A stretch of DNA of 53,127 nucleotides, taken from contig JAPSKP010000013.1 in the NCBI GenBank assembly GCA_031181585.1, positions 1 to 53,127 of the forward strand, written 5' to 3'. Shown piece after piece: positions 34,417-42,950 of the stretch (position 1 is the stretch's first letter; every line of letters begins with the position of its first letter). A program made the position numbers and the translations under genes. Source of the stretch: Lysinibacillus sp. (GTDB lineage Bacteria > Bacillota > Bacilli > Bacillales_A > Planococcaceae). The notes beneath the pieces were generated by a model. It worked only from the letters and a program-made list of their open reading frames with translations, was not told where the DNA came from and did not search any database.

Positions 34417-35589
34417 ATGAAGGTAGTCGTATTAGGTGCTGGTCTAATGGGGAAAGAAGTAGCGCGTGATCTAGTAGCGAGCGAAAAGGTTGAAAAAATC
34501 ATTTTGGCAGATGTGACACCGGAAAAAGGGCATGAATTTGTCGAAGCATTAGGAACAGATAAAATTGAAGTAGCGGCATTGGATGCAACATCTGATGATG
34601 CGCTTCGCCGAATAATGTCACAGGGAAATGTCGTGGTAAATGCTTTATTTTACGAATTTAATGAGCGTGTGGCGAAAGCGGCTATTGAAGTGGGTGTGCA
34701 TGCAGTAGATTTGGGCGGCCATATCGGCGGGATAACGGAAAATATTTTAAATCTTTCGGAAGAAGCTGCCGACAAAAAAGTAACGATTATTCCTGATTTG
34801 GGAGTAGCGCCTGGAATGGTGAACATTCTAGCAGGCTACGGGGCGACAAAGTTGGATAAAGTAGAATCTATTAAACTATATGTAGGCGGGATTCCGACAG
34901 ATCCAAAACCTCCTCTTCAGTATACACAAGTTTTTTCCCTGGAAGGTGTATTTGATCATTATACTGAGCCGAGCAAGGCAATTCAAAAAGGCAAACTGAC
35001 AGAAGTAGAGTCGCTTACTGGTATTGAACCAATCTATTTTGATGAGTTTGGTGTGTTAGAGGCATTTTATACATCAGGTGGAATTTCAACGCTTTATAAA
35101 ACATTCCCAGATGTGAAAACGCTTGAATACAAGACAATCCGTTATAAAGGGCATGCAGATAACTTTAAACTGCTGGCTGATCTCGGCTTCTTGAATAAGG
35201 AGAATGTGGTGCAAGTCGAAGGTCAAGATATTTCTGTTCGGTCGGTCGTTCGGGAAGCATTGAAGAAAAAGCTGGATCTCGGCAACAATGTGGATGCTGT
35301 GCTGCTGCGGGCCATTATTTCTGGCGAAAAAAATGAAGAGCAGATTACGTACGAGTACGAGATGGTTGTACGTAAGGATGTAGATGCCAATATTACAGCA
35401 ATGGCACGTGCAACGGCGAATACCATATCAATTGTGGCTCAAATGATTGGAAACGGAGAAATCAATCAGCATGGCGTATTCCCGCCGGAGCAAATCGTTC
35501 CAGGCAGAGAATTTATTAGGGAAATGTCAAAGCGAGGCGTAGTCATTAAGGAAACATCACACCGCTCGGCAATGATTGTGAAATGGTAG
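34417..35589 (+). CDS. L-lysine 6-dehydrogenase (saccharopine-dehydrogenase family)
   Basis: A 390-residue protein with an N-terminal NAD-binding fold (GAGLMGKEVARDL, residues 7-19). The body is strikingly like Geobacillus stearothermophilus LysDH from memory (NALFYEFNE, VDLGGHIGGIT, IPDLGVAPGM, YVGGIPTDPKPPL, YKTIRYKGHA, the GVFPPEQIVPG end). That enzyme deaminates the epsilon-amino group of lysine with NAD to give allysine (EC 1.4.1.18). AAAGGGG precedes the ATG. It is in the same operon as an ALDH and an acyl-CoA dehydrogenase that fit the rest of the pathway. Confidence 0.87.
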   Translation: MKVVVLGAGLMGKEVARDLVASEKVEKIILADVTPEKGHEFVEALGTDKIEVAALDATSDDALRRIMSQGNVVVNALFYEFNERVAKAAIEVGVHAVDLGGHIGGITENILNLSEEAADKKVTIIPDLGVAPGMVNILAGYGATKLDKVESIKLYVGGIPTDPKPPLQYTQVFSLEGVFDHYTEPSKAIQKGKLTEVESLTGIEPIYFDEFGVLEAFYTSGGISTLYKTFPDVKTLEYKTIRYKGHADNFKLLADLGFLNKENVVQVEGQDISVRSVVREALKKKLDLGNNVDAVLLRAIISGEKNEEQITYEYEMVVRKDVDANITAMARATANTISIVAQMIGNGEINQHGVFPPEQIVPGREFIREMSKRGVVIKETSHRSAMIVKW

Positions 35590-35600
35590 GGGAGAGGCCT

Positions 35601-36791
35601 ATGAATTTTGAATTTACAACAGAGCAGGAGTTGTTAAGAAAAACGGTGCGCCAGTTTGTAGATGCCGAAATTATGCCATATATCGGAGAGTGGGATGCTG
35701 CAGGTGCGTTTGATAAACGCATCTGGCAGCGCCTTGCAGATCTTGGCTTAATGGGTGTCTGTGTACCTGAGAAATATGGCGGAGCAGGAATGGACTATAA
35801 CAGTTTAGCCATTGTATGTGAGGAACTCGAACGGGGCGATACAGCATTCCGGACGGCAGTTTCTGTGCATACAGGATTAAACTCCATGACACTTATGCAA
35901 TGGGCTACTGAAGAGCAAAAGCAAAAATATCTTGTTCCTCAGGCAAAAGGGGAGAAAATCGGCGCCTTTGGTTTAACGGAGCCTGGTGCTGGATCAGACG
36001 TGGCTGCAATGCAGAGCACGGCTGTCCGGGATGGTGATTACTATATATTGAATGGCCAAAAGACATGGATCTCCCTCTGTGATGCGGCAGACCATTTCCT
36101 TGTCTTTGCCTATACAGATAAATCGAAAAAGCACCACGGTATTAGTGCCTTTATCGTAGAACGGACATTCGAAGGATTTTCCTCCAAAGCAATTAAAGGT
36201 AAATACGGCATTCGAGCCGGAAATACGGGAGAGTTGTTTTTTGAAGATGTCTGTATACCGGTAAAGAACCTGCTTGGGAAAGAAGGAGAAGGCTTTAAAA
36301 TTGCTATGTCAGCACTCGATAATGGACGCTTTACTGTGGCAGCAGGCGCAGTTGGTCTCATTGATGCATGTTTAGAGGCCAGTATTAAGTACTGCAAGGA
36401 GCGTCAAACGTTCGGGAAGCCAATTGGGGAGCACCAGCTGGTTGGACAGATGCTGGCACGTATGGAAGCAGGATATCAGATGAGTCGGCTGCTCGTATAT
36501 CGTGTAGGAGAATTAAAGAATAAAGGGGTCCGTAACACACGGGAGACATCACTTGCAAAATGGCAGGCGTGCGATTTTGCCAATAAGGCAGCTGATGATG
36601 CGCTGCAAATTCATGGGGCATATGGTTATTCTGATGACTATCCTGTTGCGAGGTATTTACGTAATTCTAAAGCACCTGTCATTTATGAAGGGACACGCGA
36701 AATTCATACAATCATGCAGGCGGATTATGTACTTGGGCGGCGTAAAGACAAGCCGCTTAATAATATGCTGCCTGCTTGGCCCTTTGAATAG
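35601..36791 (+). CDS. acyl-CoA dehydrogenase, glutaryl-CoA-dehydrogenase-like
   Basis: A 396-residue FAD enzyme. It has FGLTEPGAGSDVAAMQSTA and NGQKTWIS (FAD binding), and QIHGAYGYSDDYPVARYLRNSKAPVIYEGT with the catalytic base E363 in YEGT. The E position, and the adjacent R-N-S-K-A, are as in short-chain and glutaryl-type dehydrogenases. After lysine is converted to 2-aminoadipate, later steps give glutaryl-CoA, so a glutaryl-CoA role fits the operon; the substrate is inferred. The start at 35601 follows GGGGAGAGG, 11 bp after the LysDH stop. Confidence 0.82.
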   Translation: MNFEFTTEQELLRKTVRQFVDAEIMPYIGEWDAAGAFDKRIWQRLADLGLMGVCVPEKYGGAGMDYNSLAIVCEELERGDTAFRTAVSVHTGLNSMTLMQWATEEQKQKYLVPQAKGEKIGAFGLTEPGAGSDVAAMQSTAVRDGDYYILNGQKTWISLCDAADHFLVFAYTDKSKKHHGISAFIVERTFEGFSSKAIKGKYGIRAGNTGELFFEDVCIPVKNLLGKEGEGFKIAMSALDNGRFTVAAGAVGLIDACLEASIKYCKERQTFGKPIGEHQLVGQMLARMEAGYQMSRLLVYRVGELKNKGVRNTRETSLAKWQACDFANKAADDALQIHGAYGYSDDYPVARYLRNSKAPVIYEGTREIHTIMQADYVLGRRKDKPLNNMLPAWPFE

Positions 36792-36859
36792 CTTATTCTG
36801 CAGGGGGAGAATATAAAGTACGGGGACAGAAAAGGAAAGAAAGTTTACTGCAAAAAGGA

Positions 36860-36899
36860 AAAGAGGTCCTGCGCCGTATAGGCAAGCAGGTCTCTTTTT
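36860..36899 (+). terminator. rho-independent terminator of the lysine operon, likely bidirectional
   Basis: AAAGAGGTCCTGC (36860-36872) pairs with GCAGGTCTCTTT with one bulge, followed by a T run. On the minus strand CTTTTCCTTTTTGC also follows the stem, so it can serve the converging GNAT gene. Confidence 0.82.
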
Positions 36900-36954
36900 A
36901 GTTACTCATATAAAATGAACTTATTCATTTCCTATTCTATTGCGGGAAGAGGGG

Positions 36955-37512
36955 TTATACATGCGTGTTGTATTTTAAGACGTATTCCTCTTCCAAAATA
37001 GAATAATAATATTGATCTGTCCATTGCCCATGCCACATTAACTCTTTTCTAAAAATGCCTTCTCTTGTCATACCGATGTGCTCCATCAGAGAGGAAGAAG
37101 GTGTATTGTTAGCATTGCACATACCGACGACCTTATGTGTATTCAGCCCTTCGAAGCCCCACTTTAAAAGGAGCTTTGCCGCTTTCCGTCCATAGCCTTT
37201 ACCGCTGTATTCAGGAAGTACGGCAAAGCCGACTTCCCAACTCCCTCTAAAATCGATATAACTCCAAATTTGAGCAAGGCCGATTTGTTCAATACGCTTA
37301 TCCTGCTGTAAACAGATGATAAAGTCATGATTTTGTGTCTTCTTTTCATTTGCTATCCGCTGCATGTATTTCTTTTGCACAGCGTGTACATCTGTTTCAA
37401 CGGACTCCTCATAATGCCATAAAGCTTGATCGCATTCGATCCGACAGAGGAAGTCCAGATCATCATTTGAGATTTTTGATAAAAATAAATTGCCAATTGC
37501 TAATTCCAACAT
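36955..37512 (-). CDS. GNAT-family N-acetyltransferase (RimJ-like)
   Basis: A 185-residue acetyltransferase of the RimJ/RimL-like subgroup. It has a helix-rich start, VGFAVLPEYSGKGYGRKAAKLLLKWGFE (acetyl-CoA loop), and the subgroup motif NANNTPSSSLMEHIGMTREGIFRK. It would acetylate a protein N-terminus or a small amine. The ATG at 37512 is preferred over 37518 because the SD AAAGGA directly abuts the first ATG. It is monocistronic. Confidence 0.82.
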   Translation of the reverse strand: MLELAIGNLFLSKISNDDLDFLCRIECDQALWHYEESVETDVHAVQKKYMQRIANEKKTQNHDFIICLQQDKRIEQIGLAQIWSYIDFRGSWEVGFAVLPEYSGKGYGRKAAKLLLKWGFEGLNTHKVVGMCNANNTPSSSLMEHIGMTREGIFRKELMWHGQWTDQYYYSILEEEYVLKYNTHV

Positions 37513-37697
37513 AAACATCCTTTAAAATTCATTTTAGTTTACAGATCAAGTAATGAATGGGCTTGAGCCGGCAAAGGTTTTTAGTGATAAGTAATTTTTT
37601 AGATGGGTACCCTACATAACAAAAGCACCTTCTGTCCGGATCGCTTGTTAGAGGTATTCAGATGCTGTATTAATTTTACAAAAAATAAACAGAAAAA

Positions 37698-37726
37698 TGT
37701 AACTTTTTTTCTCAGCACAAGTCTAA
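37698..37726 (+). promoter_or_regulatory. candidate ECF-sigma promoter
   Basis: TGTAAC (37698-37703) followed by a 16-nt spacer starting in a T run and then AGTCTAA (37720-37726) closely resembles the ECF pattern TGtAAC-N16-CGTC. It is directly in front of the SD of the beta-propeller gene and gives a very short leader. Confidence 0.5.
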
Positions 37727-37749
37727 TGTAAAAAGGAGGAAGAATGAAA

Positions 37750-39831
37750 ATGAAGGTAAAAGGAAAAGTAAAAATCAGCGGACTAATGTTAATAGCCATA
37801 GTATTTTTGTGTGGGATTGCCTATGTATTTACTCCACAGCCTCATGTATACGCATCGACCACAATATTTGAGGATCAAGAGTTTTATGCAGAATTTGATA
37901 CACCACTCAAAAAAGCGAGTATTACCAATGGGAGTGTTTATGTAGTAAATGAGAAGGGTGAAAAAGTGAGTGCGGCATTTTCTCTTAAGGAGAAAAACAA
38001 AGTACTTGTCATCCAAGACTTATCTGAAGGCATATATACTCTTCATGTAGAGAAGACAGCATTTAAGAAAAAGTCCCACTCCGATATAAAGCTTCAATTT
38101 TCAGTAGTAAAAGAATTACAGGCGATTCAATCACAACAAGATTTAAGGGATTATTTTAATATTTTATTGAATGAACAGCGAAACCTTCCTGGAGAGATGG
38201 AAGCAGAAAAAACTGAATCTTTTACGAGTGAGGATACGGCGGGCTCTCATTCTGTTACGAACAATCAAGTAGATGGTATTGAAGAAGGAGATATCGCTGT
38301 TACAGATGGAAAGCATATTTACTCCATTCACGAGCAAAGTATCTTTATTACGGACGCTAAAAAGATGGAAGTAATAAGTAAAATTAACATTCCGGAAACT
38401 TATCCATCAAAGCTCCTTTTACATGAAGGGAAGCTGCTTGTATTTTACGATAAATACGTTGAAGAAAAAGCAAGAAGAGGGTATTATGGCGGAACAAGCA
38501 TGACACAGGTTGCGATATATGATATGTCAAATGCTTCAAAGCCACAGCTTATTCGAGAAGTGGGCCAGGAAGGGCATGCTGTTGGAATTCGAGAATATAA
38601 GGATATTTTATATATCGTAACAAACAACAGTCCGAATTATTGGTTGTTGCGGGAGGAGAAGAATCTTGATCTGAGACCTAGGTTATATGATTCGAATGAG
38701 GAGGCATTAACACGTGCGCCCCTCGATAGCATTCACATTTTTCCGGGAAGCAGAGAGGCAAATTATGTTATCGTTTCGGCGCTTGATTTGAAAAATGATA
38801 AAACAAGTGAATTTATGGCTGAAACATTTGTAGGTGCCGGGTCATCATTATATATGTCAGAGGAAGCGATCTACATGGCAGCCCCAACATACTCTTCTAT
38901 GGGAACGTTGGAGGATTCGATGGAAAAAATATCAATTATGCCGATGTGGAACAATGATACAGAGTTATATAAATTCACGATTAGTGGTACATCTGTGAAA
39001 ATGACGGCCCGTACAACGATTGAAGGGGCACTTGTTAACCAATTTTCAATGGATGAGTATAATGGATATTTCCGTGTCGCTACTACAACAGGGCAAGCGT
39101 CGATGAGGGAAGCGAACTCAAACAATCATCTTTTCATTCTCGATAAAAATTTAAAAGAGGTTGGAAAGCTGACAGATTTGGCACGGGGGGAAAAGATTTA
39201 CTCTGTACGTTTCATGGGCGAGAAGGCATATATCGTAACGTTCAAGGAGACGGATCCGCTCTTTGTCATCGATGTGGCCAATCCCGAAAAGCCGAAAGTG
39301 CTGGGTGAATTAAAGATTCCAGGCTTTAGTAATTACCTCCATCCGCTCGATGAGAACCACCTTATTGGAATCGGGTATGATACAAAAGTGGAAACAGATG
39401 CATATACGAAGCAGCCGGTTGTTTATACAATGGGAATGAAAGTATCGCTATTCGATGTAAGTAATGTTTCAAAACCAAAAGAAGTAGATAATGAAATAAT
39501 TGGCGGGCGAGGAACATATTCAGATGTCCAGCATGACCATAAAGCCCTGTATCGCGACAAGGAGAATGGTTATTATGGTTTCCCGATTGTGCTTTATAAA
39601 GAAGAACAGTATAAGGGATCTGGTGCTCTTGTTTACCGAATTACACCAAGCGGCATTGATCTTGCAGGAGATATGATTATAAAGGCACAAGGCGAACAGT
39701 ATGAGGACTGGAATACAACGGTGCAGCGTTTACTGTATGTCGATGACACAATGTATGCCGTCACTCCTTCTAAAATTGATGCCTATCATAGAACAACGTT
39801 TGAAAAGCTGAAGACAATAAAATTGAAATAA
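37750..39831 (+). CDS. secreted beta-propeller-domain protein
   Basis: A 693-residue protein. It starts with a basic and hydrophobic signal or anchor (about 1-28), then an Ig-like or beta domain (about 40-118), then the PF09826-type beta-propeller beginning at NNQVDGIEEGDIAVTDGKHIYSI, with blade-like repeats such as VAIYDMSNASKPQLIREV, LFVIDVANPEKPKVLGELK and SLFDVSNVSKPKEVD. Family members are secreted, function unknown, and often in envelope stress regulons. The ATG at 37750 (AAGGAGG is 9 nt before) is better spaced than 37744. An ECF-like promoter lies upstream. Confidence 0.83.
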   Translation: MKVKGKVKISGLMLIAIVFLCGIAYVFTPQPHVYASTTIFEDQEFYAEFDTPLKKASITNGSVYVVNEKGEKVSAAFSLKEKNKVLVIQDLSEGIYTLHVEKTAFKKKSHSDIKLQFSVVKELQAIQSQQDLRDYFNILLNEQRNLPGEMEAEKTESFTSEDTAGSHSVTNNQVDGIEEGDIAVTDGKHIYSIHEQSIFITDAKKMEVISKINIPETYPSKLLLHEGKLLVFYDKYVEEKARRGYYGGTSMTQVAIYDMSNASKPQLIREVGQEGHAVGIREYKDILYIVTNNSPNYWLLREEKNLDLRPRLYDSNEEALTRAPLDSIHIFPGSREANYVIVSALDLKNDKTSEFMAETFVGAGSSLYMSEEAIYMAAPTYSSMGTLEDSMEKISIMPMWNNDTELYKFTISGTSVKMTARTTIEGALVNQFSMDEYNGYFRVATTTGQASMREANSNNHLFILDKNLKEVGKLTDLARGEKIYSVRFMGEKAYIVTFKETDPLFVIDVANPEKPKVLGELKIPGFSNYLHPLDENHLIGIGYDTKVETDAYTKQPVVYTMGMKVSLFDVSNVSKPKEVDNEIIGGRGTYSDVQHDHKALYRDKENGYYGFPIVLYKEEQYKGSGALVYRITPSGIDLAGDMIIKAQGEQYEDWNTTVQRLLYVDDTMYAVTPSKIDAYHRTTFEKLKTIKLK

Positions 39832-39838
39832 AGAAAAC

Positions 39839-39874
39839 GCCATCTCCAGATTAAACAGTGGAGATGGCATTTTT
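39839..39874 (+). terminator. rho-independent terminator
   Basis: A perfect 10-bp stem GCCATCTCCA/TGGAGATGGC is followed by ATTTTTAA; the opposite strand has GTTTTCTTT. Confidence 0.88.
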
Positions 39875-40001
39875 AACTTCAAATAATAAAAGCGGATTGG
39901 TAGAAATCATTAATTGGGCTTTTGGTCAATCAATAGTACAAATCCTTCCACTACCTACAATCTGCTTAAGGAGTTTGTATCCTTTCTCTTTACGGGAATA
40001 G

Positions 40002-41414
40002 TTAACGGTAGGGCAGTATTTCGCTTACCGTAACAAACTCATATCCTTCTTTCGATAGGAAATCAAGGACAGCAGGAAGCGCATCGGCGGTTGACTGATG
40101 GATGTCATGCATTAGAATAATCGCATTATTATGCATATGCTGCTTCACCTGTGCAATTAGCTTCTCTGCATTTTTATGCTTCCAATCAAGGGTATCAATT
40201 GACCAAAGGACGCTATCTTTTGGAATCCTTTGATTAATTGCTTCATTCGTCGCACCATAAGGAGGACGAAATACAGTTGCTTCTTGGCCAGTTGCATCAA
40301 AAATCGCTTTTTCGGTCGTAGTAAATTCTTGCATAATTTGAGCTTCTGTTAATTTAGGCAGAATAGGGTGGCTCCATGTATGATTACCGAGTTCATGGCC
40401 ATTATTCTTCACTTTAAGGGCAATATCTGGGTACTGTTGAACACGGCTGCCGAGCATAAAGAAAGTAGCCTTTGCCTTATACTTTTCTAAACATTGCAAA
40501 ATTTGAAGAGTGACTTGCGGGTGCGGCCCATCATCGAATGTGAGAGCTACACGCTTCTTTTGACCCTCTACCTGTCCGCCAGGTGCTTTCTCTGCCTCTA
40601 TCATCTGAGTTTGAAACTCCGAAGCAAGAAGGGGATTTAAAAACGACAGGGAGATATTGATAGAAATAGGTCCATCTTCAGCCGGTGCGATTGTCCCTTC
40701 ATCAAAGTAAATTAAAAGGTCATCGTTATGGACAGCGAACTGGTCAAACAGAATCCAGCGAGGTTCTGTTGCAAGGTCCACTTTTTCTTTCTGAATTGTT
40801 TTCTGTAGGGAAGGGCTCGTTTTTAATCGTGCACGTACATGATTAGCGAATGTCTCCAAGCTTTTCGTATCTTCCCCCAGCAATGTACGGATGTCTAAAA
40901 TCTTGCCGGCCTCCACGTCGTAGAAGACGGTTTTTATTTTTGTTTTTATTTCTTCAGTATTTTTGGAAATACGTTCTGTAAACACAAAAGAAAAATATTT
41001 ATTATCGTGCTGATATGTATCAAACTGTATAGTAAGCCCATCGGAACGCGTAGTGTCGCTGTCTTTATTTTTGTCCTTGTGCATATCATTTATATAAGCC
41101 CTTTTTGAAGCTTGTATGTATTCTTCGATTATACTATTGAATTTTTCATCCTCTATTTGTGGATACTGGATGGAAAAGGGTACTTTGTGGTCATCGGATA
41201 TATCAGAAATAATATGAATTCCCGGGAAAGTTGAATTCTCCTTTGTTATGGTCGAATCGATCAGGGGCTCTGCAGCGGTTATCTGAGACTTGGAAAACCC
41301 ATTTTCATCATCTGAGACGAGGAAAAGAATAATAAGGCTAAGCAAGGTTAGTATTGAAGTAATCAATGCAAGGTCAATCCAAGGTCCGCGCTTTTTTCTA
41401 GGTGTATGTTCCAT
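40002..41414 (-). CDS. membrane-anchored polysaccharide deacetylase, PdaC-like
   Basis: A 470-residue protein. It has a basic N-terminal tail and one span (about 11-35), a long extracellular region with a DUF4163/DUF3298-like layout (about 60-270), and a NodB deacetylase domain (about 280-470) with TFDDGPH, HTWSHP, RPPYGA and ILMHDIH holding the metal-binding and catalytic residues. This domain order is that of B. subtilis PdaC, a peptidoglycan N-acetylmuramic acid deacetylase that confers lysozyme resistance. The ATG at 41414 follows AAAGGAGC; the earlier ATG at 41486 extends past the SD and is rejected. Confidence 0.9.
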   Translation of the reverse strand: MEHTPRKKRGPWIDLALITSILTLLSLIILFLVSDDENGFSKSQITAAEPLIDSTITKENSTFPGIHIISDISDDHKVPFSIQYPQIEDEKFNSIIEEYIQASKRAYINDMHKDKNKDSDTTRSDGLTIQFDTYQHDNKYFSFVFTERISKNTEEIKTKIKTVFYDVEAGKILDIRTLLGEDTKSLETFANHVRARLKTSPSLQKTIQKEKVDLATEPRWILFDQFAVHNDDLLIYFDEGTIAPAEDGPISINISLSFLNPLLASEFQTQMIEAEKAPGGQVEGQKKRVALTFDDGPHPQVTLQILQCLEKYKAKATFFMLGSRVQQYPDIALKVKNNGHELGNHTWSHPILPKLTEAQIMQEFTTTEKAIFDATGQEATVFRPPYGATNEAINQRIPKDSVLWSIDTLDWKHKNAEKLIAQVKQHMHNNAIILMHDIHQSTADALPAVLDFLSKEGYEFVTVSEILPYR

Positions 41415-41531
41415 GATGTGTGCGCTCCTTTCTATATACTGTAAATATTCATGGAAGTTTTTAAAAAGAAGTTGAGGTTTTTTCATTTATTCGTTAAGAT
41501 GTGTCTATTCAAAAGGAGGTTCCATTTCCAC

Positions 41532-42278
41532 ATGAGTATATATGATAATGAACTGGCGATTGACTGTATTTTGCTTGCAGGTCGCATTATGATGGAAAGC
41601 GGTGCCGAAACATACCGAGTGGAAGACACGATGCTTCGAATGGCGCATTCCCAAAATATGGAGAACTCACAGAGCTATGTGACGCCAACGGGGATTATTT
41701 TCTCCCTCGGAAGGACCCAGCCTACTAGAATCACATCCATTTCTACAAGGGTCACAGACTTGCATAAAATAGCACTTGTAAATAATGTATCTAGAAAACT
41801 TACATCTCACATCATAACATTGGAACAAGCTTATGACGAGTTACAGAAGATACAAAAAACTAATTATTTTTTGCCAATTTTACTTCAAGTATTGGCAGCC
41901 TCTATTGCCAGCAGCTGCTTCATCATATTATTTAATGGCTCTTGGCTAGATGTGCCGGCAGTCTTTGTAGCCGGCGGTGTTGGCTTGTATGTTGTAACCA
42001 TTGTTCATGCAAAGACAAGGGTAAAATTCTTCTCGGAATTTTTGGCAGCACTGGTAATAGGAATCATCGCTTTCTTAGCGGTGAAATTTGAAGTTGGACA
42101 AGATTTAGACCGCATTATTATTGGGGGTGTCATGCCTCTTGTACCTGGCTTACTTATGACAAATGCAGTCCGTGATTTAATGGCAGGACATTTTATGGCA
42201 GGTATAGGAAAAGGCGTAGAAGCATTTCTGACAGCCTTTGCGATAGGTGCGGGAATCGCACTCGTGCTGTCTTTTTAG
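41532..42278 (+). CDS. ThrE-family threonine/serine exporter, N-terminal-type subunit (YjjP-like)
   Basis: A 248-residue protein. It has the conserved cytoplasmic start (LLAGRIMMESGAETYRVEDTM, then a P-T-G-I-I-F-S region) and about five spans from residue 115, including IIGGVMPLVPGLLMTNAVRDLMAG. This is the N-terminal half of ThrE, encoded separately as in YjjP. The ATG at 41532 follows AAAAGGAGG; the ORF upstream lacks coding features. It is paired with the 162-residue C-terminal subunit gene 14 bp downstream; together they should export threonine and serine or related dicarboxylate-type substrates. Confidence 0.88.
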   Translation: MSIYDNELAIDCILLAGRIMMESGAETYRVEDTMLRMAHSQNMENSQSYVTPTGIIFSLGRTQPTRITSISTRVTDLHKIALVNNVSRKLTSHIITLEQAYDELQKIQKTNYFLPILLQVLAASIASSCFIILFNGSWLDVPAVFVAGGVGLYVVTIVHAKTRVKFFSEFLAALVIGIIAFLAVKFEVGQDLDRIIIGGVMPLVPGLLMTNAVRDLMAGHFMAGIGKGVEAFLTAFAIGAGIALVLSF

Positions 42279-42292
42279 GAGGGGATGTCATT

Positions 42293-42781
42293 ATGGAGAT
42301 TTTTATACAGTTAGGGCTTAGCTTTGTGGCAACAGCTTGTTTTGGCGTCATTTTCAATGCACCAATAAAGGCAATTCCGTGGTGTGGTATTGTAGGAGCA
42401 CTAGGGTGGACTATTTATTCCTTGTTATCGCAGAATGGTGTATACGAAGTACATGCCTCGTTCTTAGGCGCATTTGTCGTCGCAATCGTAGCACATATCT
42501 ATGCTAGAAGCTTTCGTGTGCCAATGATTGTATTCAGTGTTTCAGGGATTATCCCGCTTGTACCTGGTGGAATTGCTTATAATGCAATGCGTCATATTGT
42601 CGAAGTAGACTATTTAACAGGAATGGAATATGGCATGCGTGCCTTTTTGATTTCAGGGGCCATTGCGATGGGACTCGTTTTTGCTGAAGTCATGATGCAG
42701 CTTATGTTCCGTTTTATGAACAGAGGACGTACATCTATTCAATCATTCGTCAAAGAAAAGAAAGCGACAAAGTTAAAATAA
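42293..42781 (+). CDS. ThrE-family exporter, C-terminal-type subunit (YjjB-like)
   Basis: A 162-residue protein with five spans, the DUF3815/ThrE_2 domain. It has GIVGALGWTIYSLLSQNG and SGIIPLVPGGIAYNAMRHIVEVDY, the latter mirroring the M-P-L-V-P-G motif of its partner. It pairs with the YjjP-like subunit as one exporter. AGGAGGGG precedes the ATG. Confidence 0.88.
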   Translation: MEIFIQLGLSFVATACFGVIFNAPIKAIPWCGIVGALGWTIYSLLSQNGVYEVHASFLGAFVVAIVAHIYARSFRVPMIVFSVSGIIPLVPGGIAYNAMRHIVEVDYLTGMEYGMRAFLISGAIAMGLVFAEVMMQLMFRFMNRGRTSIQSFVKEKKATKLK

Positions 42782-42783
42782 GA

Positions 42784-42821
42784 AAACCCGCTGCATCGTT
42801 AAAAGATGAGCGGGTTTATTG
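42784..42821 (+). terminator. rho-independent terminator
   Basis: AACCCGCT plus CATC pairs with GATG plus AGCGGGTT around a GTTAAAA loop, followed by TATTGT. It closes the ThrE operon. Confidence 0.82.
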
Positions 42822-42882
42822 TATTACGAACTTACGGAAGTAAATATTATTAGCTTTCCAGCCAGCAGCAGGAAACAGCACA

Positions 42883-42904
42883 TTGGTAACGTAAGCGTTA
42901 CCAA
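42883..42904. repeat. perfect 9-bp inverted repeat, operator-like
   Basis: TTGGTAACG TAAG CGTTACCAA, without T runs on either side, lies between two converging genes. A half-copy (TGTGGTAACGC) recurs near 45270. Function unknown. Confidence 0.55.
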
Positions 42905-42950
42905 ATAATGAGACAGTTTTAGTCTACAGCTCGAAATCTAATGTTCTGTT

